From contig NZ_CP043930.1 in NCBI RefSeq assembly GCF_009720525.1, positions 1,709,501 through 1,773,500 of the forward strand: 64,000 bases of DNA, given 5' to 3'. This document shows, piece after piece, positions 33,706-43,064 of this stretch (position 1 is its first letter; each line of letters begins with the position of its first letter). The DNA comes from Gimesia benthica. GTDB lineage: Bacteria > Planctomycetota > Planctomycetia > Planctomycetales > Planctomycetaceae. A program made the position numbers and the translations under genes. The notes below the pieces were generated by a model that made no database searches, was not told the origin of the DNA, and worked only from the letters and a program-made list of their open reading frames with translations.

Positions 33706-35748
33706 ATGCTTACAGAATATAATAGTGCTGATAGCACATTTTCAGATCACGTATCTGAAGGATTTCAGAACAATCTTTCGGCTCCAAAACCAAAAGTCCC
33801 CGTTTTCGATGACTGGCAGTCCGTCCCGAGAGAATACGCCACCAGAAATAAATGGACTCTGCGGTTCAGAAAAATAAAACCCAAACAATCCCCTGCAGCA
33901 GTATTTAAAATCATCCAAACCCGCAAGCTGGAGACAGTAGATCATGAATTCGAGTCTGAAAAGTACATCAGCCTGTATCACGTCAGCCAGACATCAGAAA
34001 TCAAACAAACTCCTCTAAATGTGGCACGACATCTGTATTACCGTTGTTTCGTTGAGCCTGCTGATCGCAATAAATTAATTAAGTGGACTCAGGGAGCGTG
34101 GGAACATGATGGAGATGAAAAATACTGGGATGCAGAGAGTGACAACTGGGGCTGGCGACATTTCAAAGAAAACTTTGGTCTCCAAAGTTCCATAGATCAC
34201 ATTCGTGGAAAAGATATTTACGGAATTTTTGGGTCCAAAAGTTCGTACTGTTTAATCATTGACCTCGACTACCACAACAAAGGTCTTGTTTTATTTTTAA
34301 AGCGTCTGAGTGCCCTGCTAGAGCTGTTTCATGGGCAACACCGATGTCACTATCAGGTTTCTGAAAACAACGCGGGAGGCGTTCATCTAATATTGTTTTT
34401 CGGGGTCAATTCATCTTTGAAATCACGTCGTCGCTGGCTGTGGCGTCAGTTGGCTGATGCGGACCGAAAAGATCCAGAACTGAATTTCACCAGAGGTAAT
34501 CTGTATGAGACTCAATTTAATATTGAGGTTTATCCCGACACGCAACGAGGTGTGAGACTGCCATTGGCTCGCGGCAGGACAATGTTGCTAGATAGACCAC
34601 TGGATTTAATCACCAGTCGTGGCAAAGCAGTACAAGATGTTGTCGGTTACATTCAGTGGTTAGGTGATTCCTACAGACAATATATTCCCAAAGAGGATGT
34701 GTATCGCTATGTTGTTGAGCGACTGGATGTAAAACCTGTTGAAATTAAAGAACGGAAACAACAAAAGACGGCTGTTCAAAAAGCAACAAAGCCACAAAAA
34801 CAGGAAAAAAGATCGTTAAAAGGAAAGACGCGTGGTGCCATTGTTGGATTCTGGGAAAATGGAAAATCTGAATATTTCATTCATTTGAATGCTGCTATTA
34901 ATACAACATTGCAAGCGATGCATGCTGAAGGGCTGGCAGAAGAAGACGCTGTTGATGTTGTGATGTCTTATGTTGAGGACCTGCCAGATAAAACGGTCAG
35001 TTCCCGATTGGATGATTTGCCAGAAGTTAGGCGTGTTGCTGAGAGGACCGCAAGAAAGATCTGGAGTTCTCCTATTCCAGTGAAGTGGCGAAAGTCACAG
35101 GAGAGATGGAGCGATATTGGATTTCGTGTTTCTGACAAAAACACGTGGAATGTTTCTCAGAAGAAGTATGAAGATGTTGTAGTCGATTGTCCCGAGTTAG
35201 AGTTTACGGAAGTGGAAAAGTCTCAGTTAATAAGGGAAATGGCACCATTATTGGTCGGAAGGAAACAGGCACAAAAACAGGAAAAGCAGGACGAAGTGAT
35301 TCGGGCTGTTGCTTATTTATTGAGGTACGTTCTGTGTTGTCAGAGAGAAATACCAGTTACTGCACTGCCTCATATTCTGACTGATTTTCAGGTCAAAATG
35401 AAAAGTCATGACAAACAAACCCAGTTTTTGAGACTATTAACTGAATGGGACTGGATTTACGTACGAGTTGAGTATTGTCATCCCGAGAAACACAGGACTA
35501 AAGCTGGAAATAATCGAGCTAGAGCATATGGTGTAGGTAAAGCATTTACGGAGCGATTACAGGCTGTAGTGGAAGAGTCAGAAACAGTAATTACTAACCA
35601 TACAACAGAATACAAAAGTGATCTATATACTGTCTCCTACTTTTTCAGGAGACCAGAAAGTTTATATATTTCTTCCTTTGATGATCAGCTTAATAGCCAA
35701 TTTTTGGATACAAATCAGCCAGTAACGCACAGGAAGTCTTTGACCTGA
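33706..35748 (+). CDS. Archaeo-eukaryotic primase (AEP)-like replication protein
   Basis: 680 residues. AEP catalytic motifs appear in the right order: YCLIIDLDYHNKG (D186-x-D188), SENNAGGVHLILFF (about 219-232, the GG-x-H element), NIEVYPDTQ (E274/D278, third acidic site) and GVRLPLARGR (282-291). A Lys/Gln-rich linker (about 340-385) follows, then helical C-terminal regions. AEP proteins prime DNA synthesis in plasmids, phages and mobile elements. No fused helicase motif is visible; the ATPase at 38631 may serve as partner. There is no Shine-Dalgarno; the leader is A-rich after a hairpin. Confidence 0.75.
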   Translation: MLTEYNSADSTFSDHVSEGFQNNLSAPKPKVPVFDDWQSVPREYATRNKWTLRFRKIKPKQSPAAVFKIIQTRKLETVDHEFESEKYISLYHVSQTSEIKQTPLNVARHLYYRCFVEPADRNKLIKWTQGAWEHDGDEKYWDAESDNWGWRHFKENFGLQSSIDHIRGKDIYGIFGSKSSYCLIIDLDYHNKGLVLFLKRLSALLELFHGQHRCHYQVSENNAGGVHLILFFGVNSSLKSRRRWLWRQLADADRKDPELNFTRGNLYETQFNIEVYPDTQRGVRLPLARGRTMLLDRPLDLITSRGKAVQDVVGYIQWLGDSYRQYIPKEDVYRYVVERLDVKPVEIKERKQQKTAVQKATKPQKQEKRSLKGKTRGAIVGFWENGKSEYFIHLNAAINTTLQAMHAEGLAEEDAVDVVMSYVEDLPDKTVSSRLDDLPEVRRVAERTARKIWSSPIPVKWRKSQERWSDIGFRVSDKNTWNVSQKKYEDVVVDCPELEFTEVEKSQLIREMAPLLVGRKQAQKQEKQDEVIRAVAYLLRYVLCCQREIPVTALPHILTDFQVKMKSHDKQTQFLRLLTEWDWIYVRVEYCHPEKHRTKAGNNRARAYGVGKAFTERLQAVVEESETVITNHTTEYKSDLYTVSYFFRRPESLYISSFDDQLNSQFLDTNQPVTHRKSLT

Positions 35749-36054
35749 TGAGAAATTGTATATTTTAGAACAACATTCTGAACTCAATTCAGGTTGGTGC
35801 TTTTTTCTCATTTCCATGCCGGCCCCAGACAAACACCAACTAGGGTTAGTACCACATCATTTTCCCACGCACATCCAGCAAGAATTAGTTCACAGTACAA
35901 AAAATGCTTTACCTACAGTCATTCTATTCTGTGAACAGTTTCCGTGGCATCAACCTCCATGAAAGCGGTTAGAAGTTCGTAATTAATCGAATCCCTGATG
36001 TTTTCAGGCTGTTCAGGAACTAAAACAACTAACCCCCTTGATTACAATGATAAA

Positions 36055-36083
36055 GCCCCTGTGAAAAATGAATTCACAGGGGC
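36055..36083. terminator. Rho-independent terminator (bidirectional)
   Basis: Perfect 11-bp arms GCCCCTGTGAA and TTCACAGGGGC around a 7-base loop, flanked by AAA on the left and TTTT on the right. It lies between the primase-like gene (plus) and the converging 36206-36724 gene (minus) and can serve both. The rest of the 457 bases between these genes (35749-36205) holds only a short palindrome (36129-36143) and no supported ORF. Confidence 0.75.
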
Positions 36084-36205
36084 TTTTGAAACTTTAAGTT
36101 TCTCATATACTTCTCGTTGCAACCCACACGCTATTAAATAGCGGACTGTCCACATTACAACCCACTGCCCGCAATAAAGCAGGCAGAATACTTTTGGCAC
36201 AAAAA

Positions 36206-36724
36206 TCAATAATCCAAAATAACGCCATCATCCAAACCATCAATCAATTGATGATAAAAATGCTCGATTGGATCCCCGTTACCAACCATAATTGTGAAAG
36301 CATCATAATCACTATCGGTAACCTGATCACACATCGTGTTTACTGATGCTCTCACCATATTATATACGTCACTACGTATTGTGCAGTGATTTTTGCCCAT
36401 GCCACTGCAATAGGTTGCTTCCCATCTGCCATTATATTCATCTACCCACTCACGATATTTGCAGGGTTGATTGACTTCGGTTTCATGCTCCAATACTTCC
36501 CCGCTGTCATCAGCCCAATCAGGCATTGATAGCACCTTTTTAGGCTCACCAAGCCATGCAAAGTAATCGTCTATTACTTCGCAATGCAGTTCATATAGTG
36601 CATTGGCGATGATTCGTTTTTGTTTTTTTGTCAGGTTGTAAAACATCCAGTCATTGCAATATTTTTTGATCTGTTTTCTTGTTGGCTTTTTTGGCTTTTT
36701 GATTTTTGTTTCCGTTTTTGTCAT
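36206..36724 (-). CDS. Hypothetical accessory protein
   Basis: 172 residues, ATG at 36724. Lys-rich N-terminus (TKTETKIKKPKKPTRKQIKK) then an acidic body; GMGKNHCTIRSDVYNMVRAS and DYDAFTIMVGNGDPIEHFYH are the most regular segments. No domain recognised. It sits among plasmid-like genes and is probably part of the same mobile module. Confidence 0.6.
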   Translation of the reverse strand: MTKTETKIKKPKKPTRKQIKKYCNDWMFYNLTKKQKRIIANALYELHCEVIDDYFAWLGEPKKVLSMPDWADDSGEVLEHETEVNQPCKYREWVDEYNGRWEATYCSGMGKNHCTIRSDVYNMVRASVNTMCDQVTDSDYDAFTIMVGNGDPIEHFYHQLIDGLDDGVILDY

Positions 36725-36850
36725 CTCTCAAATTCCCCTCATAAAAATTAAAGTATGATTGTCTGCCCCAAAAGCAGCAGGGCAACCTTATCACCAATTT
36801 GAGGAAGTGGTGCCCAGAATCATTTTTGACTTTTTGTGCTCAAAAGTTTC

Positions 36851-37075
36851 TTAGTTCCTCGACACATCTATTATCTGATCATTTACAATCTGCTTTATTT
36901 GCCAGACTAAATAAGCTTCCATATCTTCATCAACTTCTGAAGCTGCATCCTCTGCGGCTTGATATAAACTGCTAGTGATTTTTTCATAAATCTTTTTTTG
37001 CTTTTGCACCTTCAAACCCGAAAAATCTAATATTTGAACTAGAATAACAGTTAATTTCTCTCTGTCTGTCATCAT
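36851..37075 (-). CDS. Small hypothetical protein
   Basis: 74 residues, MMTDREKLTVILVQILDFSG start, largely helical and acidic (AEDAASEVDEDMEAYLVW). No family recognised. Located between the 172-residue gene and the beta-grasp-like gene on the same strand. Confidence 0.55.
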   Translation of the reverse strand: MMTDREKLTVILVQILDFSGLKVQKQKKIYEKITSSLYQAAEDAASEVDEDMEAYLVWQIKQIVNDQIIDVSRN

Positions 37076-37180
37076 TTTTTCCCTTTCGTTGAACGAGACT
37101 ACGTGTAAGACATAACCAATGCAGGAAATCTACAGAAATCCAAGTTGAGGGACGACCGAACAAAATGTTGCTAACGTCCC

Positions 37181-37837
37181 TCACTCTTTGCGGGAGGTCA
37201 GGTGATAACCTCTCCAACTGCCCTCGATATAATCGCCGATACCTGATTTGTGAGTATAAAGCTTTCGACGAATCACATTATCGACACGGTTGTTCACAAT
37301 GTATTCAGGATATTTCTTCTGCATTTCAGCAGTTGTGATCCAAGCCCCCTTGGCATCAAGTATGCATTTAACAATCGCAGCCATTTCCTGATCGACACGG
37401 TAATTCACTCCATTCATCTGTATGATTTCTTTTTTGATATCGACTCTCGCGGGAATCTCCAGTCGTGGTTGCTCTGAGATCTGTAGCCACTCATTCCAAG
37501 CTTTGACTTCACTTTTGGGAATAACTGAATTCGATTCCAGATCGAGCCCAGCTTCAACCATCCTCTCCATTGCTTCGTCCCCAAAAAAATCGAACAGTTC
37601 ACTTTTGGACCAAAAGTCTGGCAGCCCTCCTTTCTGTCCAAAAGGTTTTATAAATTCCAGCACTCTATTTTCTTTGTTCAGAACACGCATGTTGGAAACA
37701 ACATGCCCATCTAAATAACTGATGAACTGGGACGGTATGTTTAAGATGTCCCGTAGTTTTTCGGCTACAGTTTCAATCGGTAGACCGGACAACTCCAACG
37801 ACGATTCACTCGCACCATGAACAACTCTGATTGGCAT
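37181..37837 (-). CDS. Beta-grasp-like N-terminal domain with winged-helix-like C-terminus
   Basis: 218 residues. Residues 1-70 (MPIRVVHGASESSLELSGLP ... FISYLDGHVVSNMRVL ... VLEFIKPFGQKGG) have the strand pattern of a small ubiquitin/MoaD-like beta-grasp, ending in a Gly-rich GQKGG; planctomycete proteins often carry such 'NG-x-x-V...LEF-x-RP-x-G-x-KG' domains. The rest (about 140-218) has VDQEMAAIVKCILDAKGAWI then TTAEMQKKYPEY and VIRRKLYTHK, compatible with a winged helix. Possibly a DNA-binding regulator of the replication module. Confidence 0.6.
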   Translation of the reverse strand: MPIRVVHGASESSLELSGLPIETVAEKLRDILNIPSQFISYLDGHVVSNMRVLNKENRVLEFIKPFGQKGGLPDFWSKSELFDFFGDEAMERMVEAGLDLESNSVIPKSEVKAWNEWLQISEQPRLEIPARVDIKKEIIQMNGVNYRVDQEMAAIVKCILDAKGAWITTAEMQKKYPEYIVNNRVDNVIRRKLYTHKSGIGDYIEGSWRGYHLTSRKE

Positions 37838-37879
37838 TACTTCCTCCTTTGAATTGATAAAAAGTGGAACTCAGAATGA

Positions 37880-37911
37880 AAAGAGAGCTTGGTTCCTCCC
37901 AAGCTCTCTTT
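37880..37911. terminator. Strong hairpin (13-bp perfect stem), terminator or attenuator
   Basis: Arms AAAGAGAGCTTGG (37880-37892) and CCAAGCTCTCTTT (37899-37911) with a 6-base loop. It lies about 43 bases upstream of the beta-grasp-like ATG (minus strand). It may end transcripts arriving from the 38 kb side or act as an attenuator in the leader. Confidence 0.6.
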
Positions 37912-38630
37912 ACAACACACCTCCAGCACGATTCAGTTCTCAGCATCAAAACGCATTCTTGAATAACTGGTGATTGTGTTGCCTCCCTCATCCGCTCCAG
38001 TCTCACCCTGATGTCTCTTGCCTTGTGAGACTGCATCGTACGGAATGGGCTGAATGAATCGATGTGATGAACGCCATCGCTACAGGACTATACAGACGAA
38101 AAAAATAATTGTTAAGCAATTATTTTGATCTCGCCAGAATATTGGTGGCGATAAGCTCCAGACAAATAAGGCATTTACGGTCGTGCGAAATATTTTTGGA
38201 ACACTCATGAACGACCTTAAATTCAGAAATAGGTTGGCTGGCCCCAGATAAATCGAAAGCAGGTCACACGTAAGGTGTGTCAGATTTCGATTAATTATTT
38301 TAATGATTTTAAATGGTGGCTCTGTGGAGGGCCTAGATGCGACGAACGCTATTGTCAGAGCAGCGGTTTGAATTGAATATTTAAAATCAGAAGCTTGTTT
38401 TTTCGGAGATCTCACCAGCCTCACCGCATTCAGTGTTTTTGGGCACTGAAAAATAATTTGCCCCAAACACCCGGCTGACTAAAATTAAGTTCGAGCATCT
38501 TCAAAATGCTCATTCTGCTCTTCATTGAGCAGTGGATTGCAATCTCCTTTTTTTTACCCCAGTGCTTTCCTGCCGTAAAAGGTACGCACATTTACAAGGT
38601 CTCAAGTCTCACAGAAAAGGAGATGAACCA
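37912..38630. other. Intergenic region with several inverted repeats, possible origin or control region
   Basis: No convincing gene. A short minus-strand frame ending at 37933 (reads YDAVSQGKRHQGETG...) lacks a good start. Inverted repeats: 38104-38124 (AATAATTG/CAATTATT), 38493-38511 (GAGCAT/ATGCTC) and 38515-38532 (CTGCTC/GAGCAG). Lying between the divergent beta-grasp-like gene and the ATPase gene, this is the best candidate in the window for promoters and an origin-type region. Confidence 0.4.
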
Positions 38631-39608
38631 ATGCGTGGTCACGATATCCCACAAGCGGCCAAAAATAATACCATCAGGGCATATGCTGATTTGCACCGCA
38701 AATTTGATCTCTTTTTGAACGGACAGATTACGAGCAACCTGCTTATCATCGCTCGTTCTGGAGTCGGAAAAAGTTTTTACCTCAAGCAAAATGCTGATTG
38801 GAGAATCACAGCTTTGCTCGAAGGAAACGTAAAAGCTCTAAAGACATACATCAAGCTGTATCAACATCGGCACAAATTGATTGTGCTTGACGATGCAGAA
38901 AATCTATGGGAGTCAAAAAACGGACGTGTTGTTTTGAGGGAGCTAACGGAAACTTCATATCCCAAAACAATGTCATGGGAAAGTACAGCAAAAGAGCTTA
39001 CCGAAACTCAGACGCCAACAACATATCAGACAAACAGCAGAGCCTGCATCATCTGCAATTCATTTCGTTTTGGCCGTACCGACGAGACGGCTGCAATCAT
39101 AGATCGATGTCAATGCTACTGTTTTAATCCTACTAATGAAGAGGTGGTGAGATATGTAGCTGAGTGGTTCTGGGATCAGATTGTTTTTGATTATGCCACA
39201 TCTAATTTGCATGTAATCGACAATCTCTCCGCTCGTATGTTTGTCAGGGCTTGGGAGCGTAGGATAAAGCAGGATGAAAACTGGAGAAATGAATTCCCTT
39301 TGCTATCGGGTATTGATGCCATCGTAAAGCAGGTTTGTAATGATCAAAATCTGACGACTGCAGTAGACAGGGTAAAAGAGTATGAACGTATTGCGAAGCT
39401 AAATGATCTCCCTGCCAGTCGAGCGACTTTTATGCGACATCAAAAGGAGCTGAGAGAACGCGGAATGCTATCACTCAGCCCTCCAGATTTAAAGCTTTTG
39501 GTAAAAGGCCGCCCCCCTGCCATACCGATGGGCATTGAGGCTATTCTGGCGGAAATCGAAGCAGCCGAGTTGGAACAGAAATACTTTGGCTCAAATTGCT
39601 TTTCTTGA
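38631..39608 (+). CDS. AAA-type ATPase of the replication or transfer module
   Basis: 325 residues from ATG 38631, which has AAAGGAG 8 bases upstream; an open frame extends to 38532 but lacks a ribosome-binding site. Walker A ARSGVGKS (41-48), Walker B KLIVLDDAE (about 82-90), then NSRACIICNSFRFG (sensor 1 with Asn) and DRCQCYCFNPTNEEVVRYVA (sensor-like). The C-terminus is a helical domain, VKEYERIAKLNDLPASRATF, that may bind DNA. It resembles AAA proteins that load or regulate replication in plasmids. Probably works with the AEP-like protein. Confidence 0.7.
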   Translation: MRGHDIPQAAKNNTIRAYADLHRKFDLFLNGQITSNLLIIARSGVGKSFYLKQNADWRITALLEGNVKALKTYIKLYQHRHKLIVLDDAENLWESKNGRVVLRELTETSYPKTMSWESTAKELTETQTPTTYQTNSRACIICNSFRFGRTDETAAIIDRCQCYCFNPTNEEVVRYVAEWFWDQIVFDYATSNLHVIDNLSARMFVRAWERRIKQDENWRNEFPLLSGIDAIVKQVCNDQNLTTAVDRVKEYERIAKLNDLPASRATFMRHQKELRERGMLSLSPPDLKLLVKGRPPAIPMGIEAILAEIEAAELEQKYFGSNCFS

Positions 39609-39811
39609 GACTTGAGACTTTTCCTACCGTAGGGATATTGGACTGTATTGAGGATCTGTGTCTCTCGATCCCAGAAGAGCCGATAAGGTGGCCGATTAGG
39701 CATACTAAAGTGGCCGATATGATTTTCACAGATCTCAGAAAACCCTATTTTTAATGTGTCTTTTGAAGTTGACCTCGAATCCCTTCGGGTGTACTTGACC
39801 ATAAAACTGAG

Positions 39812-39849
39812 AAAGCTATCGTGAGTCCTATTGGAAACACGATAGCTTT
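39812..39849 (+). terminator. Rho-independent terminator at the right end of the island
   Basis: Arms AAAGCTATCGTG (39812-39823) and CACGATAGCTTT (39838-39849) with a 14-base loop, followed by TTTT. It separates the ATPase gene (plus) from the converging beta-helix gene (minus) and lies near the presumed right border of the accessory region. Confidence 0.75.
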
Positions 39850-39908
39850 TTTTCATGGCAAGTCTGATCATTTTCCATTCGGAAATCTCATGATCCAGCA
39901 AAGGAACA

Positions 39909-42530
39909 TCATTGCGAGAGCTGGAGGTCATCAATCCAGACCTCCGCATCAGCATCAGCCTGGCTGATGAAGCCAATCCAGTCGAGAGTTCGCCATTCAG
40001 GATGAATGCAGGGTAGATCCTTGAAGCGACGTGGCTTCTGACCGGGAAGAGTGACGACCAGATCCCACTTGCCAGCCTTATCTCCCAGCGGCGCGACGAT
40101 TTCCACGTTGACCCACTGCCCCACAGGGAGTTCCATCAAAGTCTGCCGGTTTGCCGCACGGAGTTTCCCCTGCTCGATCCAGAGTGTAGGACCAATTCGA
40201 TAGGGATTTGCATGATCTCGCCACTCATGCTGAAACACAGCCCCTGATCCCAACTTAAGCGCAAAAGCGCAGCGGCCTCTGCCTTCAGCATATTTGGGAG
40301 CAACCGTAATCATGGGGTAATAACGACGCTGTTGTCCGGGAGTGTCTCTGAGCCTCAGTGCGTGTTGACCAGATGGTGCGTCAGCGATTTCCACGATGTC
40401 GACGCCACCCCGTTTTTCGTCCTGCCCGATAGAAGTTCCGGGAGGCAGCCCCCCCTCTTCAAAGTCTTCCACAAACGCCAGCGCTGGCGTGGGCGGGGGA
40501 TCTTTCATTTCGGGAAATGTCAGTGACCGCGCTTTATTCACCCAGTCTGAATCTCCATAAACCCCTGCCCGCCCGTAATCAAACGGTTTAAACCCGATTT
40601 TGTAAGCCGGTGAATTCTGGGCCAGGTGATAGTTACCCTCTGCGGGATCAATGAAATGGGGATTGGCAATGATGGAACCCTGATCTTTTCCGGTGGCCTG
40701 CCATTCCGCAAAGGTCTTTCCCTGAAAGTCAATCGGCTTTCCATCGGTGCGCCAGTAGAGATTATGATTCAGCTTGACATTCTTATCAGACCAGTTGCCA
40801 TGAAAGAGTTCTCCTGAATCAAAGATGACGAGATTGCGTTCGAAGGTAAAGGAAAGATGCTCTTCGACCCGACTGCGTTTTACCTGGTACTCGCGAGAGA
40901 AGGCGAAAATATTATTTCGAATCAGGTTCTCTCGACCGTAATGCTGATGATAGCCACCGGACCGGGTACGATACACGAGGTTGTTTTCCATCAGAATGTC
41001 TGTACTGCCCTCATCGTTGTAAAGCCCCCAACCACCATAACTCCAGGAGAGAATATCGTGAATCACGTTGTTACTGACGGTGGTTCCAGGTGAAGGACCG
41101 AGAGTGTAAACGCCCCCCATGTCACTCAACCAGCCCCAGCCTAGATGGTGAATGTGGTTAAATTCAATTTTATTGCGAACAGCGAGACTGTCCGTGTAGC
41201 CCCATCGCCAACCGACTGAAACTCCTGTATAGAAGAAATCCGCGATTTCGTTATGGGTCACCGAATTATCGCCGGACTGACCAATCCAGACTCCAACCGC
41301 ACAGGGGAATAACCGACCTCCGTGACGAATGAGATTATTGTCGACATTGATCTGTTGAGTGCGTTCCTCTGCCTTGGAGGCAATCCGGGTTTCGCCAATC
41401 CGGATCCCCCCAGCTCCCAGATCGTGCAGATCACAATGTGTCACACTGCTCTCACTACACCCCTTGCGAAACCAGAGTCCATAAGTGGCGACATGTCCAA
41501 TTTCACAATCCTCGAATGCGATAGAACGCCCGCCATCGACCATGACTGCAGCCTCAATCGGTGAAGCAGCCTGTGAAGGTTCAAACCCCTGAGGAGGTGT
41601 CTTCCAGTCGGTAAATCGAAAAGCGAGGCCTCGAAAAGTCAGGTGTTTCACAAACTGACCGGTGGCAGGGTCTCCCTGCAAAATCAGCAGTTTTTCAGCC
41701 ACTGGTGCAAATGCTTCAGCTTTGTCAGGAGTCTCGCCCTTGCGGGGCCAATAATACAGCTTACCTTCGGGAGCGAGATACCATTCGCCCGGCGTATCGA
41801 GTGCAGCCCGATAATTTTCCAGGTAATAGGCTGTATTTCGGGTGAGCGGATTCCAGTGCTTCATCTGCCGACCGGAAGTGAGCAGCTTACCCGATGGGAC
41901 ATCATACCCGTCCAGGTATTTGCGGGTATTGTCCCATTTATGAAAGAAGAGTGCCTGAATCCCATTTTGTTCCGCTTCAGGAACCTGTTTCAGGGAAGCC
42001 AGATCTGCAGGATCTGCGTAGAGCGTTTGCCGGGCGATTTTCTGAGGTCGAGGGCCATCTGTTTTTCCCATTTTTTCCCGGCTGTTCCGGAGATAAAAGA
42101 AAAACTCATCCGGTTCCCGAGCCCGCACAGCCCGCTGTCCATTGACCCAGAGCTGCTCGAATTTCCAACCGGGATCGATGGTCGTAGACCAGACCCCATC
42201 CGGATCAACTTTGAATCCGGAAATCTGCTTTCCCCCCGAAATGACAGTGTGAGATCCCGGAGCCGCCTGATATATGATGGGGGCTTTCTCGGTACCGGAA
42301 TCCTCATGAGTAAACAGAACAGGTTTCGTAACAGGATAAACGCCGTCCTGCACGATTACCTTAACTGGTTCTTGTGGCTGACGCTTTCGGATTTCGTCAC
42401 GGGCCGCGTCAAGAGATTGAATCGGCCCGTCTGGTGAAACCTCAATCACGATTTCCGCCCGGGCTGCAGAACTCACTAAAGTCGTTAAAATCAATAGAAA
42501 GACAAACTGTTTTAGATCAAATAACTTCAT
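39909..42530 (-). CDS. Secreted right-handed beta-helix polysaccharide-active protein
   Basis: About 873 residues from ATG 42530, with GGAAGAG before it; the longer frame to 42695 is unlikely. Signal peptide [20 protein letters not shown] then AARA. Residues about 25-110 read [20 protein letters not shown] and [18 protein letters not shown], typical of Pectate-lyase-3/beta-helix N-caps. Parallel beta-helix coils follow ([58 protein letters not shown]). A C-terminal lectin-like jelly roll of about 190 residues ends [15 protein letters not shown]. Family knowledge: such planctomycete proteins degrade algal or plant polysaccharides as lyases or glycosidases; substrate unknown. Confidence 0.8.
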   Translation of the reverse strand: MKLFDLKQFVFLLILTTLVSSAARAEIVIEVSPDGPIQSLDAARDEIRKRQPQEPVKVIVQDGVYPVTKPVLFTHEDSGTEKAPIIYQAAPGSHTVISGGKQISGFKVDPDGVWSTTIDPGWKFEQLWVNGQRAVRAREPDEFFFYLRNSREKMGKTDGPRPQKIARQTLYADPADLASLKQVPEAEQNGIQALFFHKWDNTRKYLDGYDVPSGKLLTSGRQMKHWNPLTRNTAYYLENYRAALDTPGEWYLAPEGKLYYWPRKGETPDKAEAFAPVAEKLLILQGDPATGQFVKHLTFRGLAFRFTDWKTPPQGFEPSQAASPIEAAVMVDGGRSIAFEDCEIGHVATYGLWFRKGCSESSVTHCDLHDLGAGGIRIGETRIASKAEERTQQINVDNNLIRHGGRLFPCAVGVWIGQSGDNSVTHNEIADFFYTGVSVGWRWGYTDSLAVRNKIEFNHIHHLGWGWLSDMGGVYTLGPSPGTTVSNNVIHDILSWSYGGWGLYNDEGSTDILMENNLVYRTRSGGYHQHYGRENLIRNNIFAFSREYQVKRSRVEEHLSFTFERNLVIFDSGELFHGNWSDKNVKLNHNLYWRTDGKPIDFQGKTFAEWQATGKDQGSIIANPHFIDPAEGNYHLAQNSPAYKIGFKPFDYGRAGVYGDSDWVNKARSLTFPEMKDPPPTPALAFVEDFEEGGLPPGTSIGQDEKRGGVDIVEIADAPSGQHALRLRDTPGQQRRYYPMITVAPKYAEGRGRCAFALKLGSGAVFQHEWRDHANPYRIGPTLWIEQGKLRAANRQTLMELPVGQWVNVEIVAPLGDKAGKWDLVVTLPGQKPRRFKDLPCIHPEWRTLDWIGFISQADADAEVWIDDLQLSQ

Positions 42531-43064
42531 CACTCTTCCACCTGTGCCCACTCTGGCTGACATCAGTTCATTTTCATCAGTCGCACTACAATGATTAAAG
42601 ACCTGTGAGCTCAGGCTCGCAGGTACTACTTCCTGCATTTTAGCACAGGCATGTAGTATTCGCACCGCATCAGTGTGTAAGTTGGATACCACCAAGGAAA
42701 ACTAAAATAACTCAATCCTAAAACTCAGCATGAGAGTTCAAAATTGAAAGTCTTGCAGAATATTAATCTCAGTCGCACCATCTACTCTATCTTACATGAC
42801 TAATCCCCATCATAGCCTGGCAGTTCTGGATAATCTCATTGACAGCTTCTGTCTTAAGAATAATAGAATACAGTGTAATGCGTCGGCTGTCATTCATTGG
42901 AGCATGTCAGAGTACGGCACTGAGCGCCGGCGATGATTGTCTTAAACTTCTCAACCCACTGCCTGTTAACGTATCTGAATCCCGCTTGAAACAGAGTTCA
43001 AACGGGATTCAGTTCAGAAAGTCAGAGAAGAATACGTCTCATCAAAGAGAGAATAATCGCGGGA
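42531..43064. other. Intergenic region
   Basis: About 530 bases between two minus-strand genes. It should hold the promoter of the beta-helix gene and the terminator of the cellulase gene (42975-43012). No ORF of coding quality; short frames here lack support. Confidence 0.5.
42975..43012 (-). terminator. Long hairpin downstream of the cellulase gene
   Basis: Arms of 16 bases with one mismatch (CTGAATCCCG...TTGAA / TTCAA...CGGGATTCAG), loop ACAGAG, 53 bases after the cellulase stop in the minus direction. No long U-tract follows, so it may be a terminator or a 3'-end stabilising structure. Confidence 0.6.

Noticed and set aside
37806-38036. 76-codon minus-strand frame upstream of the beta-grasp-like gene
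   Set aside because: It runs through the perfect hairpin at 37880-37911 into that gene's start and has poor composition; a different frame there looks slightly more coding but has no start.
38080-38466. 128-codon minus-strand frame
   Set aside because: No domain, and it covers an inverted-repeat-rich intergenic region; judged random.
4100-39909. Search for tRNA genes, integrase, transposase or direct repeats at the island borders
   Set aside because: None found by eye. Island borders are therefore inferred only from gene content and AT-richness.
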